Source: Thermodesulfobium sp. 4217-1 (lineage in GTDB: Bacteria > Thermodesulfobiota > Thermodesulfobiia > Thermodesulfobiales > Thermodesulfobiaceae). From it: DNA of 25,192 nucleotides. This document shows positions 1 through 9,539 of this stretch, piece by piece. The first letter of the stretch is position 1; each line of letters opens with the position of its first letter. The stretch spans positions 1 through 25,192 of the forward strand of contig NZ_JBAGBW010000027.1 of NCBI RefSeq assembly GCF_039822205.1, written 5' to 3'. Below the pieces are notes generated by a model that had not been told where the DNA came from, did no database searches, and saw only the letters and a program-made list of their open reading frames with translations. Both the position numbers and the translations under genes were made by a program.

Positions 1-2
1 TA

Positions 3-296
3 AATGATTTGAAAGAAGAGGAAATGATGGCTATATTAGATTCTACTGTAGGAGGTGATAAGATGGCACCTGTAATTGAGAAGTGGATAGAAAAGGGAAG
101 AGAAGAGGGAAGAGAAGAGGGCATGATATTTGAAGCCCAGGATTTACTTTTAGATGCCATTGAAGCCAAATTTGATAAAGTTCCAAGAGATATAAAAATA
201 TTGGTGAAAAAAACGAAAGACAGAGAGAAGTTAAGAAGCATACTTAAAGCTACTATCAAGGTTCAAAGCATAGATGAAATAAGGGATATGTTCTAA
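3..296 (+). CDS. Rpn-family nuclease/putative transposase, C-terminal part (5' end outside window)
   Basis: The reading frame is open to the left edge, so only the last 97 or so residues are seen. Rpn proteins are PD-(D/E)XK nucleases of the recombination-promoting/transposase_31 type; the nuclease core would lie upstream of the window. What remains is the family's typical tail: a Gly-Gly segment, a basic/acidic hinge of repeated EKGREEG units, then a helical block ending in an Ile-rich terminus. The hinge is encoded by a perfect tandem 12-mer. The tail is clearly related to the decayed minus-strand copy at 16189-16611 (both have an EAQDxxLxAIEAKFD block). A strong internal Shine-Dalgarno and ATG sit inside the frame at 51-65. 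Family assignment rests on this tail only, so the exact subfamily is uncertain. Confidence 0.65.
   Translation, partial: NDLKEEEMMAILDSTVGGDKMAPVIEKWIEKGREEGREEGMIFEAQDLLLDAIEAKFDKVPRDIKILVKKTKDREKLRSILKATIKVQSIDEIRDMF
51..65 (+). promoter_or_regulatory. Internal Shine-Dalgarno and ATG inside the Rpn gene
   Basis: GGAGGTG at 51-57 is followed after five bases by an in-frame ATG at 63. Translation from here would give a 77-residue protein made of only the Rpn C-terminal tail. E. coli RpnA is known to make such a short internally started form, which inhibits the full-length nuclease. The SD is also simply the codons of a conserved Gly-Gly pair, so chance cannot be excluded. Confidence 0.45.
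95..121 (+). repeat. Tandem 12-bp repeat in the Rpn hinge
   Basis: Two exact copies of GGGAAGAGAAGA (95-106 and 107-118) plus a partial GGG. They encode the GREE-type hinge. The unit is a multiple of three, so copy-number change would alter hinge length without breaking the frame. Confidence 0.7.
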
Positions 297-507
297 ATTA
301 ATATCTGACCTAAAAAATAACTCTTCTATTCTACACATCAGAAATCGTTCTTTCTATACTTTTTCAATCTTTTAAATATTATGTTATTTTGACTGGATTT
401 TTATTCTCATGATCAGCTAAGTTTATATTTATAGGTTTTTAATTTTCTTAGTTATAACAAAAAATATTACAAAAAATTTCTAAAAGATTCCAAAAGGAGG
501 TGCCAAT

Positions 508-1341
508 ATGGATTTAAGAATTACTATTTTAGCCGAAAATAGCGTAGTGCTTCCATTTGACGTTATTGGGGAACATGGTTTTAGCGCTTTTGTAGAAACC
601 CCCAACTTCAACTTTTTATTTGATACTGGACAAGGCAAAGCATTGTTAAATAACTCGATTGCTTTGAAAAAAGATTTAAGCAGTATAAAGTTTTTGTATA
701 TATCTCATGGGCATTACGATCATGTAGGCGGTATTGTAGACCTTTTAAAATTTAAAGCCCCAATTGAAACATACTCACATCCAGACATATTTTCTAATAG
801 ATATTGGTCAATTGGTAATACAAGAAGGTATATAGGTATACCATTTAGTCAATTTTATCTTGAAAGTCTGGGCGTTAAATTTAATTTTCATAAAGAATTT
901 ACAGAGATAGAAAAAGGCATTTTTTCATCTGGAGAAGTTGAACGTAAAACAAAATTTGAGAAAATTGATAAAGAAATGAAAGTTGTAAACGCCAATGGCG
1001 ATTTGGTCCAAGATGAGATTTGGGATGATTTTTCTTTAGCAATAGAAACGCCAAAAGGTCTTGTGGTTCTATTGGGTTGTGCTCACGCTGGCATAATAAA
1101 CATTCTAAATCACTTTATAAACAAAACAGGTAAAAAAGAAATATATGCTGTAATAGGAGGAACCCACTTAGGCTTTGCTTCACAAGAGCAGATTAATAGT
1201 GTCCTTGAAGTGATAGAAAAATACAATATACAGAAATTGGGTGCCTCTCATTGCACGGGCATGGAAGTTGGAGCAAAATTGTATAATAAGCTCAAAGATA
1301 GATTTTTCTTTGCAAGCGCTGGTAGCGTATTTGAAATATAA
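508..1341 (+). CDS. MBL-fold metallo-hydrolase
   Basis: A 277-residue cytoplasmic metallo-beta-lactamase-fold enzyme with no signal peptide visible. The zinc-binding HxHxDH signature is intact: H67, H69, D71 and H72 in SHGHYDHVGG. Further likely metal ligands are H193 in GCAHAG and H248 in SHCTG, with GGTHLG between them. The pattern resembles the subfamily often annotated as 7,8-dihydropterin-6-methyl-4-(beta-D-ribofuranosyl)-aminobenzene-5'-phosphate synthase-like hydrolases; the natural substrate cannot be told from sequence. The ATG start is secure: AGGAGG at 495-500 stands seven bases before it. The gene is monocistronic, with about 210 bp of AT-rich DNA upstream in which I see no gene. 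Fold certain, substrate unknown. Confidence 0.85.
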   Translation: MDLRITILAENSVVLPFDVIGEHGFSAFVETPNFNFLFDTGQGKALLNNSIALKKDLSSIKFLYISHGHYDHVGGIVDLLKFKAPIETYSHPDIFSNRYWSIGNTRRYIGIPFSQFYLESLGVKFNFHKEFTEIEKGIFSSGEVERKTKFEKIDKEMKVVNANGDLVQDEIWDDFSLAIETPKGLVVLLGCAHAGIINILNHFINKTGKKEIYAVIGGTHLGFASQEQINSVLEVIEKYNIQKLGASHCTGMEVGAKLYNKLKDRFFFASAGSVFEI

Positions 1342-1530
1342 AAGCTTTTGTAAAAATTAATTAAAATAAGATTTCTCATATAATTGTGTAGGCTATAATT
1401 ATACTTTTTGTTTTTTTAGATTTATTTTAAGAAAAAATATTTTTAAATATTATTTATCTAAATTTAAATACAGTAACTTACAGAATTTTCTATAAAATAG
1501 AAACGATTAACAATGAAATAATTTTTAAGG

Positions 1531-1559
1531 TTGCAAAAAAACTATAAGTCCTTTATAAT
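1531..1559 (+). promoter_or_regulatory. Sigma-70-type promoter for tRNA-Ala
   Basis: TTGCAA at 1531-1536 (-35, four of six consensus) and a perfect TATAAT at 1554-1559 (-10), separated by 17 bp. The predicted transcript would start a few bases before the tRNA at 1569. Confidence 0.75.
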
Positions 1560-1568
1560 AACTGCAGT

Positions 1569-1644
1569 GGGCCTGTGGCGCAGTTGGGAGCGTGCCTCAA
1601 TGGCATTGAGGAGGTCAGGGGTTCGAATCCCCTCAGGTCCACCA
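1569..1644 (+). tRNA. tRNA-Ala (anticodon GGC)
   Basis: A complete 76-nt cloverleaf can be folded by eye. The acceptor stem is GGGCCTG/CAGGTCC and contains the G3-U70 wobble that identifies alanine tRNA. The D stem is GCGC/GCGT, the anticodon stem CCTCA/TGAGG with loop ATGGCAT (anticodon GGC, reading GCC), and the T arm AGGGG/CCCCT with loop TTCGAAT. The 3' CCA is encoded at 1642-1644. The minus-strand BREX operon ends only 20 bp downstream; tRNA 3' ends are common insertion points for islands, but I found no second copy of the tRNA end in the window. Confidence 0.97.
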
Positions 1645-1663
1645 TAAAATTATTTTTCTCTAT

Positions 1664-3145
1664 TTATAAGTCGCTATCTGGTCTGACACTAAATATGGGT
1701 ATGTCTTTACCAGTGTATTCTGAGTCGAGGATGCCGATTTGGTATTTTATTGTATCTCTCATTTTTTTTGCTCTGTCAAGGCAGTAGCGCTTAAAATCAC
1801 GAGCAGTAATGTCGTCAGGCTCACGCACATTTGGAAATAGCAGTTTTAGATATGCAGTCGCTATACGTTTTACTGCCTCTGTATCTCGAGTATCTGCTGC
1901 TTCTGGGACTTCGATGAGTTCATCCACAATGGCACGATAACTCATATCATTGCGCATTTCGTGCAATATTGAACAGAAATATTCTGAATTAAGCGCCCAC
2001 CCGGAAACCTTAAGATCATCATTCATTCGCGGTATATTCCATCCTTTTATGAAGCCATGAAAACGCTCTATGAGAGCTGACTCGTGAAATACATCAGGCA
2101 GCTCTTCAAACATATTTCCATAACCGTCTTCATCCATAATCTCTTTTTTAATATTGCCGCACAAGATTACGCCAGCTTCAGCTGCTCCTTCATAATTACC
2201 TACAGTAAAAATTCCTGACTCAAGATAGCCTTTTAGAGCTGCTCTCATTTCACTTATATTGGTAAAGGATATTGTTTGCACTTCATCAAGGGTTATAAAA
2301 TCGTTTCCTGATACCAAGCCCTCAACGCGCTGGTTTTGATCATAAAACATTTTTGCCCTACTCATAATGCCACCGCTTGATAGCCATCCAAAACGACTGA
2401 CACGTCCAAAAAGATATGATTTTCCCGTTCCTTTTGGTGCAAGTTCTATGAGATTTAGTCTTTTTTCTACAAAAGGGAGTAGTCTGGTTAACATTGTAAG
2501 TTTTTTTTCTTCGTCACCAAGATAGCCGTTCGCATTGTAGTCCACTGCGCCCAATAGCACATCAAGCCATTCTGATATAGTAAATTCTTTACGCGCTTCT
2601 TTGTAGTAGTTAATATCGATTGTATAAGGACAGAAAGTCTTGAAAGCAACAAGTTTGATTTTGCCTCTATTAGCCCCTTTGGCTTTGTTTCTATAAAATT
2701 TCAAGTCATAGTCATCGGGAGGTCGATATCCTATTTCAACCATGCCCCATGTTTCTCGTCCGCTAACTAAATCATTCTTACAAATGTCCCAGACACTATC
2801 TTCAATGATAGTGTCTTTGCTTGTAAGGCCAAAGTCTGGAAGTGAAAAAGAAACCTCCCTTGTTTTAATATCTATATCTACAGAAACTTTGGCAAGAAAT
2901 TTCACGCGTTCATTTTCAATAATTACCCGATTCTTTATTGCTGTCCAATCGTCCTTGCGTGGTAGATATGTACGCACGAATCGAGCCAATTCGTCCGGAT
3001 CAAAATACCCGTCCTCACCTTCAAATCTCTTCAAAAGCCAGTCGCGCATAAATGAAGGCAAGCTTAATGCAGAAAGGAAGTTGCTTTTCTTGAGATCTTT
3101 ATATACAACCATCTCATCAAAATAGTTTCTTAGCTTTTCAATCAT
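1664..3145 (-). CDS. brxL: BREX system AAA+ protein BrxL (short form)
   Basis: A 493-residue protein with the BrxL-type N-terminus (LRNYFDEMVVYKDL) and a central AAA+ P-loop: KGTGKS at 238-243 (Walker A) and DE at 287-288 in FITLDEVQ (Walker B). BrxL is an effector of BREX phage exclusion; characterised homologues form DNA-binding AAA+ rings. It is shorter than the roughly 680-residue type 1 BrxL and ends soon after the ATPase region, so no room remains for a Lon-like protease domain. From family knowledge, a shorter BrxL subfamily of about this length exists, so this is probably its natural size. AAGGGAG stands seven bases before the ATG, and the gene starts 12 bp after the pglZ stop. It is the last gene of the operon and converges on tRNA-Ala; no terminator was recognised in the 20-bp gap. 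Confidence 0.88.
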   Translation of the reverse strand: MIEKLRNYFDEMVVYKDLKKSNFLSALSLPSFMRDWLLKRFEGEDGYFDPDELARFVRTYLPRKDDWTAIKNRVIIENERVKFLAKVSVDIDIKTREVSFSLPDFGLTSKDTIIEDSVWDICKNDLVSGRETWGMVEIGYRPPDDYDLKFYRNKAKGANRGKIKLVAFKTFCPYTIDINYYKEARKEFTISEWLDVLLGAVDYNANGYLGDEEKKLTMLTRLLPFVEKRLNLIELAPKGTGKSYLFGRVSRFGWLSSGGIMSRAKMFYDQNQRVEGLVSGNDFITLDEVQTISFTNISEMRAALKGYLESGIFTVGNYEGAAEAGVILCGNIKKEIMDEDGYGNMFEELPDVFHESALIERFHGFIKGWNIPRMNDDLKVSGWALNSEYFCSILHEMRNDMSYRAIVDELIEVPEAADTRDTEAVKRIATAYLKLLFPNVREPDDITARDFKRYCLDRAKKMRDTIKYQIGILDSEYTGKDIPIFSVRPDSDL

Positions 3146-3157
3146 AACATCACTCCC

Positions 3158-5398
3158 TTAAAACAAATCTTCAAATTCATCATTTTTTTTGCCACTTTTG
3201 CCTTGTGCCTTAATTTGCACTTCCCCGATTAAGTCATCGCCCGCGTAAACATCAGCAGAATAATTGCCTGCTCGCTTTATATCAGGGAGCGCTACTTTGT
3301 AGTGAAGGCCATCAAGCACAAAAGCAGGATAACGTTTGCCGTTTAAAACGATTGAAACATTTTTCGCTGGTGGATTAAAGAAAAGCGTTATCTCTGTTCC
3401 TGTGCGGAAATCAACTGTCACAAATTCTTCTACTATTTTAACTGAGATTTTGCTATCTTGTAATGTTAATTCGATAACGGGAATGACGACCTCTTCCAGT
3501 GATGCTCCTCCATGAACTTCAACATTAGCTGCACGGCTTCCTTTAAATCTTCCGTAGTCAGCAAGCACAAGATAGCCGTTCTCTTCGGCCGCAAAAGGTA
3601 GATCGTATGGTTCAAAAGATTTACAACAGCGTCCAGAGTGTTCGCCTTGAGTGTCTGTGTCATATTTTTCTTCTTTATGTCTTAACACGGCAAGACGAGA
3701 GGCTCCGTGGTCACTTACAATTAGAAAACGCTTGTAATGACGCTGGGCAAGTTCTGTGGCGGCCTTATCAATAGCATCCGTAATAGTAACCAACTCTTTT
3801 GCAAGATGAGTAGGCAAATCATTGTTATCGGAATTATAACCATCCGTATCGCTATGTTTTATTTTATCGAGCTGATCGTTTTTTTCTTTACCGTTTTGCC
3901 AATTATCGAAAAAATCATGGTTAAAAGAAGTTAAGGTAGGCAGTTCTGCACGAGCAATTTTAATTGTTACTGATAAATTACGATTGCGCGCCAATTCAGC
4001 TATGAATGCCAAATATTCAACGCCGAGTGAATCGAGCCAATAAAGATAAGTGTCGTCTTTATTTATACCGTCAATTATTTCGTTGCGTGTGGGCAATCGG
4101 TTAAATTCACGACTCTGGGCGAGTTTCTCCACTTTTTCGATGAAATCGGCTTTTAGTGTATTGGAAACTTTCTGTTTTTTATATTCGTCAAAATATTCCG
4201 TCAGCAGATTTGACAGGTCACCACAATTAAAGACATACTCTTTTAAATAATCCGATAGTGCAGGATATATTTCGTTAATTTCAGGTATGACCCCATTTTG
4301 AGAAACCCAGGCTATAATTTCTTTTCTCTCTACCATAGTGTTGTTTGTTAATTTATAAATGCTTTTATCTATATTTATTTGATTGCTTATAACGAAATTT
4401 GCAATATCTGATTCAGGGAATTTCTCTACCAGCCTTTTCCGTTCTGCATAATAAGTTCTAAAGCGGTTATCATCGTGTCTAACTTCGATTATTGCATTTA
4501 GAACGTTTGTCTTAAAGTCTTCAAAACAATTCGTATTATCCAGCACAAAGCGCAAATAGCTATTTGATAAAATGTTAGACTTGCTTTTCAAAGCAATGAA
4601 GTAAAGCCAACTCTTATATTCTGGTCCAGTTAATCGAATATAAAAATCGACATCAAGGTTGTCCTTAAATCCATTTTTTTCAAAAACTGCATCAAGTGAG
4701 TCGCTGTTTTGTGTTAACTCCTTTAGCAGTTCATCCCACTGCATATTACTGCCGCAAGAGCTTGGTAGATTAAAGTCGTGCACGGTAAATTTAATACCCT
4801 CGTAAGCATTAACTATTTTATGGATGTTAAATAGGGCTTTATCAAGATTAACCGTAGTGTTAACTACAAAATTCCCACATAAACCGTTTTCGAGTTTTAT
4901 GAGTAGAGCCTTTATTCCTGGCAGAGTCGACAGGCCGACAGATGGAACGGCAAGTGTGAAAGACAAATCGCAATTTGCATTATCAAGCATGCAGAAACGT
5001 CGATTGTCAAAACGCGGGTCTGTTTGAAAGTCATTAATTTGAGTGGCAACTCCACGCAGAAGTAAAACCACTTTCGTGCTCCCAACGTTTAAGTCTTTCA
5101 ATTGCGATAAAATGCTCGCAGCTTCGTTATTTCCACGAAGAGCTAGATATTCACCAAGTCCAACTACAACCAGTTTGTTATCACTCGTTTTCACATCGGC
5201 GTTCTTAAGGCGTTCTAACAAGCTGTCGATGTCCGGCAATTTATCATCGCCACCGCAATAGTCGCTTACTTTGACTAAAGTAAATCCTAATTCCAACAAT
5301 TTATCCTTGACACCCTTATACTGCCCATCACCGACGATTAAAAAGTAAGGAGTCTTAACGCTGGAGGATAGATATTTATTTACTGCTTCAATCGACAT
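3158..5398 (-). CDS. pglZ: BREX-4 alkaline-phosphatase-superfamily protein PglZ
   Basis: PglZ-domain protein, a core component of every BREX type, with a metal-dependent phosphatase/nuclease fold. I choose the ATG at 5398 (746 residues): it overlaps the brxC stop by 11 bp and has GGAGG eleven bases upstream. An in-frame ATG at 5416 would add six residues but has no ribosome binding site. With the 5398 start, the first metal-binding motif is D456 in LDSLGVEY and the second is D563-H564 in VSDHGASRLAVL. A Cys/His-containing segment (GEHSGRCC) follows, then a Gly-rich GGASLEEV motif and a beta-rich C-terminal region. The N-terminal half is divergent. Neighbours brxC and brxL and the absence of a methyltransferase place it in type 4. 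Codon choice is visibly more G+C-rich than in the flanking plus-strand genes. Confidence 0.9.
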   Translation of the reverse strand: MSIEAVNKYLSSSVKTPYFLIVGDGQYKGVKDKLLELGFTLVKVSDYCGGDDKLPDIDSLLERLKNADVKTSDNKLVVVGLGEYLALRGNNEAASILSQLKDLNVGSTKVVLLLRGVATQINDFQTDPRFDNRRFCMLDNANCDLSFTLAVPSVGLSTLPGIKALLIKLENGLCGNFVVNTTVNLDKALFNIHKIVNAYEGIKFTVHDFNLPSSCGSNMQWDELLKELTQNSDSLDAVFEKNGFKDNLDVDFYIRLTGPEYKSWLYFIALKSKSNILSNSYLRFVLDNTNCFEDFKTNVLNAIIEVRHDDNRFRTYYAERKRLVEKFPESDIANFVISNQINIDKSIYKLTNNTMVERKEIIAWVSQNGVIPEINEIYPALSDYLKEYVFNCGDLSNLLTEYFDEYKKQKVSNTLKADFIEKVEKLAQSREFNRLPTRNEIIDGINKDDTYLYWLDSLGVEYLAFIAELARNRNLSVTIKIARAELPTLTSFNHDFFDNWQNGKEKNDQLDKIKHSDTDGYNSDNNDLPTHLAKELVTITDAIDKAATELAQRHYKRFLIVSDHGASRLAVLRHKEEKYDTDTQGEHSGRCCKSFEPYDLPFAAEENGYLVLADYGRFKGSRAANVEVHGGASLEEVVIPVIELTLQDSKISVKIVEEFVTVDFRTGTEITLFFNPPAKNVSIVLNGKRYPAFVLDGLHYKVALPDIKRAGNYSADVYAGDDLIGEVQIKAQGKSGKKNDEFEDLF

Positions 5399-8300
5399 CC
5401 GTCTGTTCGCCTCCATTCGTAATAATTTCGATTCCGACGGTCATGTTTTCCCTAACGAGCCGCTTAAGATACTGCTTCAATCTGGTATCGTTCATTTCAT
5501 CAATTTTCACGAGGGCTTTATCACTACCACCAGCGTTGTATTCAGCTTCGGCAAGTTGCTTGACTTTGTTTTTTACACTAGGATTTTCACGCCAATCATA
5601 AGTGTCTACAGACAAACGTCCAAGTGCGTCCCTAACTTTTTCTAGATCTTGGAGCAAAGGAAGGTATTCGCCGACAATATCACATTTAAATGCTTCATTG
5701 CGTTTATTTTCGTCCGATAAAATTTCGAAGAGTCTTGTTGTTTTAAGAAATTCAAGCGCGTCTTTTATTTCCACATCTTTAGACCAACTTCTGTTTAGTG
5801 TGTCAAACGCTTTTTTCGCCACGCCAAACTCGTTTTCGGATACACAGCAAAGTATCGGAGTTCTATATAGGCTTGACCATTCACAAGGATTTTTCGTACC
5901 AGTCTTCTCTTTCCAGAGTTTGAATAATTGTGTTTTTAATTGGTTCTTACGAAATTCCTCCGCTGCCGCCTTAACTTTGGAGTTGCAGTCAGTTTTCGAG
6001 AGTTCAAACATTTCCGTTGGTAGTTTGCTCTTTATCTCGCTGATATCAGAATCGCTCAAATCCTCGAGATAATGGTCGTAAACTTCGGTGAATATTTGCT
6101 TTTCGTTATTAAGTAAATCACGGATTTCTTCACTGTGTGCAGTCAGTTCTAAAAGGAACATCTTTAGCTGATCTGGTAATATTTCCGACTGCTGATATAT
6201 TGTCAGAAGCGTATTAAGGACTTTAGTTATTGAAGGAAATTTTGCTCTTAATGCCTCGCAAGAAACTCCGATAAACTTCAGCCGTTCACGCCATTCTTTA
6301 AATACTTCCGAACGAGAATGTGCAGCCACGTTTAAAAGCATATTGCTTTCTTTTACAACACCATAATCGGACAGGAGTTTGCTGATTTCATCCGCACCTG
6401 TCTGTCTATCCCACAAACAGGAATGCTTAACCTCAAATAAAGCACGAATGTCCGAGAGTACATTCCCAATTGCGCCAATTTCAGCAGCAAGCGATAGAAT
6501 TTTCCCGCCTTTAAATGAGGTCAAGAACTTGCGCATTCCATTTTGGCAGTTTTCTCCTGTAAGAAGAGCTGCTAATTTTTCAGATAATATGGTTTTGGCA
6601 TTAGCGATCTCACCTATTTCAACGGCTTTTTTGTGTGCTTCATTTCCCTCTTTCTGGATGAGCTCAATGTACTTTTGAATAACGTCATAAACACCATAAT
6701 TATCAACTTCGGCAAGGCACCACACGGGCAATCTAAGCCCACGCATTTTTCCAGTTACGGCGAGAGCTGCCTGCCCTGCCGACGAACAAGAATTAGGCGC
6801 AATGCCCCAAGCTTTTTCAGTGTATTCGTAGAACGCCCTTTCTTCATCTGTCATTTTTACAATATAAGTAGGTTTTAGAGTTTTTCCAATATAATTGCTG
6901 AGCATTTCCGCGAGCTTGTCCTGTGTCATTGACTCGTGACTACCGGATGAATCGCTGTATCGGAAAGGCTTATCGCCATATTCTTTCAGCAGGAAGCCCG
7001 CAAGGAACGCTGAAAGGTTGCAAGGTGCAAAACCGTAACTCTCTTCGAGGAAGCCATATATTTCGCTGATTGAAATCTGTACGCCGCGACTAAACGCGGC
7101 CTCAATAAACTTGTCCAACTCGACTTTTATCTTTGAAATCGGCAGCTTTGTCGTGGTCGGAGCTTCCCAGTATTTATCTGATTTCCACACAGTAGGCAAA
7201 ACGTGCTTTTCTATGCCGGCAACAACGCCGCTAGTGCTTTGCGTAATACCGCATTTTGCACTTGCTTTACCGTTAGTAAGTTTTAACTGATTTTCGCTTA
7301 GCCCTTTGGCAAAATCGAAGACGAGAGGAAATCGAGCAGTTACTATAGCTTGGAGAACGCTCGCCACGCCTTGTTCATTGCTGAGTTTTCCCCCCTTTTG
7401 ATTTGTATAGGTGTATACTATGAATTGCCCATTGTAAATACGGTTTTTCCAGTCCTGATCTAAGATGTGTTTTGCCTTGTCATTATTTTCCCGCGATGCT
7501 GAATTGTTGTTTCCGTTATAATACATAGCCATAGCGGAATAATCCACATACTGTTCGAAAGCTTCAATTCCAAGCGGGGTAGAGAGCGCATCTATAAATA
7601 CAATGTTTTCGTACCGCTTATCCTCAATCGCTGCTTTGATAGTTTTTCGGAAGCTGCAAGCTTCGACATCGCTTTTGGCGAACGCTATAACAGCATGGAA
7701 ATTCCACTTAGTTTCTTTTGTATATAGGTTATTGATTGTGCGGGTAAAATCCGTAGTTGTTACAGGTATAATTTTCCCTGTATTTGGTTCGGATTCAAAC
7801 CGCAAACGGAGCGCAGGAGATAGAGAAAGAACGGTTGAAAGACCACCCTCGGCAACAAGCTTCGAAGTTGTGCTATTATTGCGGATATCTTTTTTGTAAC
7901 TGTCAATCCTTGCTTGGTCGCCTGCAAGCACAGCAACGGCAAAAACATGCTTACCACCGCTTATTGGGTTTGAAACCAAGATTCCTTTTGATACAAGTTG
8001 TTTGGCAATATTGATGCAAGCCATTAATTCCAAATTCGCAATTCCTTCAAACACATAACTTAGGTTTTGTTCTGTAGCTTTGAACAGATCAATCGTACCA
8101 CCCAAGCGTTGGTCGATCGCCTGTATTATCAGAATAGCCTTAAGGACAGCTTTCTCGTCTTCTCTCAAATTCTGCTGTTTGGTAAATGTATCTAAAATAA
8201 GCTGAATGTCGGAAGTAAGATTATCCCTGCCTTTTTCGTAGAAAAAGTTCCACAGCATATCCACTGTTAAGAGAGGATGATCGTCGATGGGACTCGTGTT

Positions 8301-9539
8301 CTCAATGAACCACTGAAAGGCTTTCACATCGTACATGTTTGACTTTATAAAGTCAAACATACTTCTCTGATTGGATTTAAACGCAGTGGCTATATTCTTA
8401 AGCAAAAGAGCAGCCATAGGGTGGATCGGCATAATGTTTTTTATCACTTCTGGATCTGTAATTTTCGTAGCCGTCATGACTGCCGCACGAGAAGAATTAA
8501 CTCGTTTGTTCAAGTCGTCAGCCAACACTTCCCAGTTGCCTTGCGCTGCTTGCTTAGCTTTAAAAGCATGACCGATGAGATCAAACGCTATGTTATCCGG
8601 CAGAGTGATTTGAACGGGAATAAAGCGATCACGCACTTTTGTCCAAGTGTCGTCTGCTGTGAGGAATAGCTGACCTGACTCGTGTGTAACCACAATAAAA
8701 TAGAAAGGCTTCAGGTTTACCAGTTCGACGAGTTTCTGAAATTCAGACAAGCTATCACGATTGTTTTTGAAATAGTCAGAGAATTCGTCCCAAATAAAGA
8801 CGATTTTCACATTGTTTTGGTTGATAACGTCAGTTATCCAAGCTAAAAGCCTATCCGTGTCGATGTCCAATGCGGTAATGCCTTCTTTGTCGGCGAGGCG
8901 GAACAGGTTATCCATCAGCTGTTTGACTTCACCTACTTTACGGAGTCGGAGTGCATTCAACACTTCTTCAGCAGTTGACTGTGAAAACAAAGCCTTCCAT
9001 TCCGGCTTTTGTAAAAGCGCGTCAAGGAACAACTTGTGCGACGGTTCATCAATCCAAGCGATGACGCTTTCTTTCAGCGTGTTTTCACCTGCATAGAGTT
9101 CTTTCTCATTCAGGGCAGATCTTATACTATCCTGCACGGCAAGGAACAAATTACGAGGAGAATTAATACCACCGGAGGCATATCGGTGCACAGTTACAAT
9201 TCCTGTTTGCTTATGTCCGATGAGTTTTTCGAGCAGATCTGGTTTCTTTTTAAGTGGCTCATACTTGTTCCAGTAAGCACGGAGTTCATCTTCCTGAACT
9301 TCAAGAAATTTCTTTAATGTATAGGCACATTGTGATTTACCTGTGCCGTAAGCTCCCTCAATCCAAAGAGAACGCATATTGTTACGAGCCAAAACACATT
9401 CCATACTACTTAGCAACTTTATAAAAGCTTGATGGGGATATGTATGTTTCCAATAATCAGGATTTGCTTCTATTGTGGAATTATTTACTTGCGGGAAGTA
9501 TCCTTCGTCTATATCGAAGTAATCCCTATAACTAGACAT
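5388..9539 (-). CDS. brxC: BREX large P-loop ATPase BrxC/PglY
   Basis: A 1383-residue ATPase of the BrxC/PglY family, the largest core protein of BREX complexes. With the start used here the Walker A is GAYGTGKS at 62-69 and a Walker B-like IWDEF has D251-E252. The rest is long, mostly helical and without recognisable catalytic motifs, as is usual for the family. The start is decided by GAGGAG seven bases before the ATG at 9539, which overlaps the brxP stop by eight bases; the in-frame ATG at 9572 lies deep inside brxP and is less likely. Translation of brxP, brxC and pglZ is probably coupled. The intact length and P-loop argue that the gene is functional. Confidence 0.9.
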   Translation of the reverse strand: MSSYRDYFDIDEGYFPQVNNSTIEANPDYWKHTYPHQAFIKLLSSMECVLARNNMRSLWIEGAYGTGKSQCAYTLKKFLEVQEDELRAYWNKYEPLKKKPDLLEKLIGHKQTGIVTVHRYASGGINSPRNLFLAVQDSIRSALNEKELYAGENTLKESVIAWIDEPSHKLFLDALLQKPEWKALFSQSTAEEVLNALRLRKVGEVKQLMDNLFRLADKEGITALDIDTDRLLAWITDVINQNNVKIVFIWDEFSDYFKNNRDSLSEFQKLVELVNLKPFYFIVVTHESGQLFLTADDTWTKVRDRFIPVQITLPDNIAFDLIGHAFKAKQAAQGNWEVLADDLNKRVNSSRAAVMTATKITDPEVIKNIMPIHPMAALLLKNIATAFKSNQRSMFDFIKSNMYDVKAFQWFIENTSPIDDHPLLTVDMLWNFFYEKGRDNLTSDIQLILDTFTKQQNLREDEKAVLKAILIIQAIDQRLGGTIDLFKATEQNLSYVFEGIANLELMACINIAKQLVSKGILVSNPISGGKHVFAVAVLAGDQARIDSYKKDIRNNSTTSKLVAEGGLSTVLSLSPALRLRFESEPNTGKIIPVTTTDFTRTINNLYTKETKWNFHAVIAFAKSDVEACSFRKTIKAAIEDKRYENIVFIDALSTPLGIEAFEQYVDYSAMAMYYNGNNNSASRENNDKAKHILDQDWKNRIYNGQFIVYTYTNQKGGKLSNEQGVASVLQAIVTARFPLVFDFAKGLSENQLKLTNGKASAKCGITQSTSGVVAGIEKHVLPTVWKSDKYWEAPTTTKLPISKIKVELDKFIEAAFSRGVQISISEIYGFLEESYGFAPCNLSAFLAGFLLKEYGDKPFRYSDSSGSHESMTQDKLAEMLSNYIGKTLKPTYIVKMTDEERAFYEYTEKAWGIAPNSCSSAGQAALAVTGKMRGLRLPVWCLAEVDNYGVYDVIQKYIELIQKEGNEAHKKAVEIGEIANAKTILSEKLAALLTGENCQNGMRKFLTSFKGGKILSLAAEIGAIGNVLSDIRALFEVKHSCLWDRQTGADEISKLLSDYGVVKESNMLLNVAAHSRSEVFKEWRERLKFIGVSCEALRAKFPSITKVLNTLLTIYQQSEILPDQLKMFLLELTAHSEEIRDLLNNEKQIFTEVYDHYLEDLSDSDISEIKSKLPTEMFELSKTDCNSKVKAAAEEFRKNQLKTQLFKLWKEKTGTKNPCEWSSLYRTPILCCVSENEFGVAKKAFDTLNRSWSKDVEIKDALEFLKTTRLFEILSDENKRNEAFKCDIVGEYLPLLQDLEKVRDALGRLSVDTYDWRENPSVKNKVKQLAEAEYNAGGSDKALVKIDEMNDTRLKQYLKRLVRENMTVGIEIITNGGEQTDVD

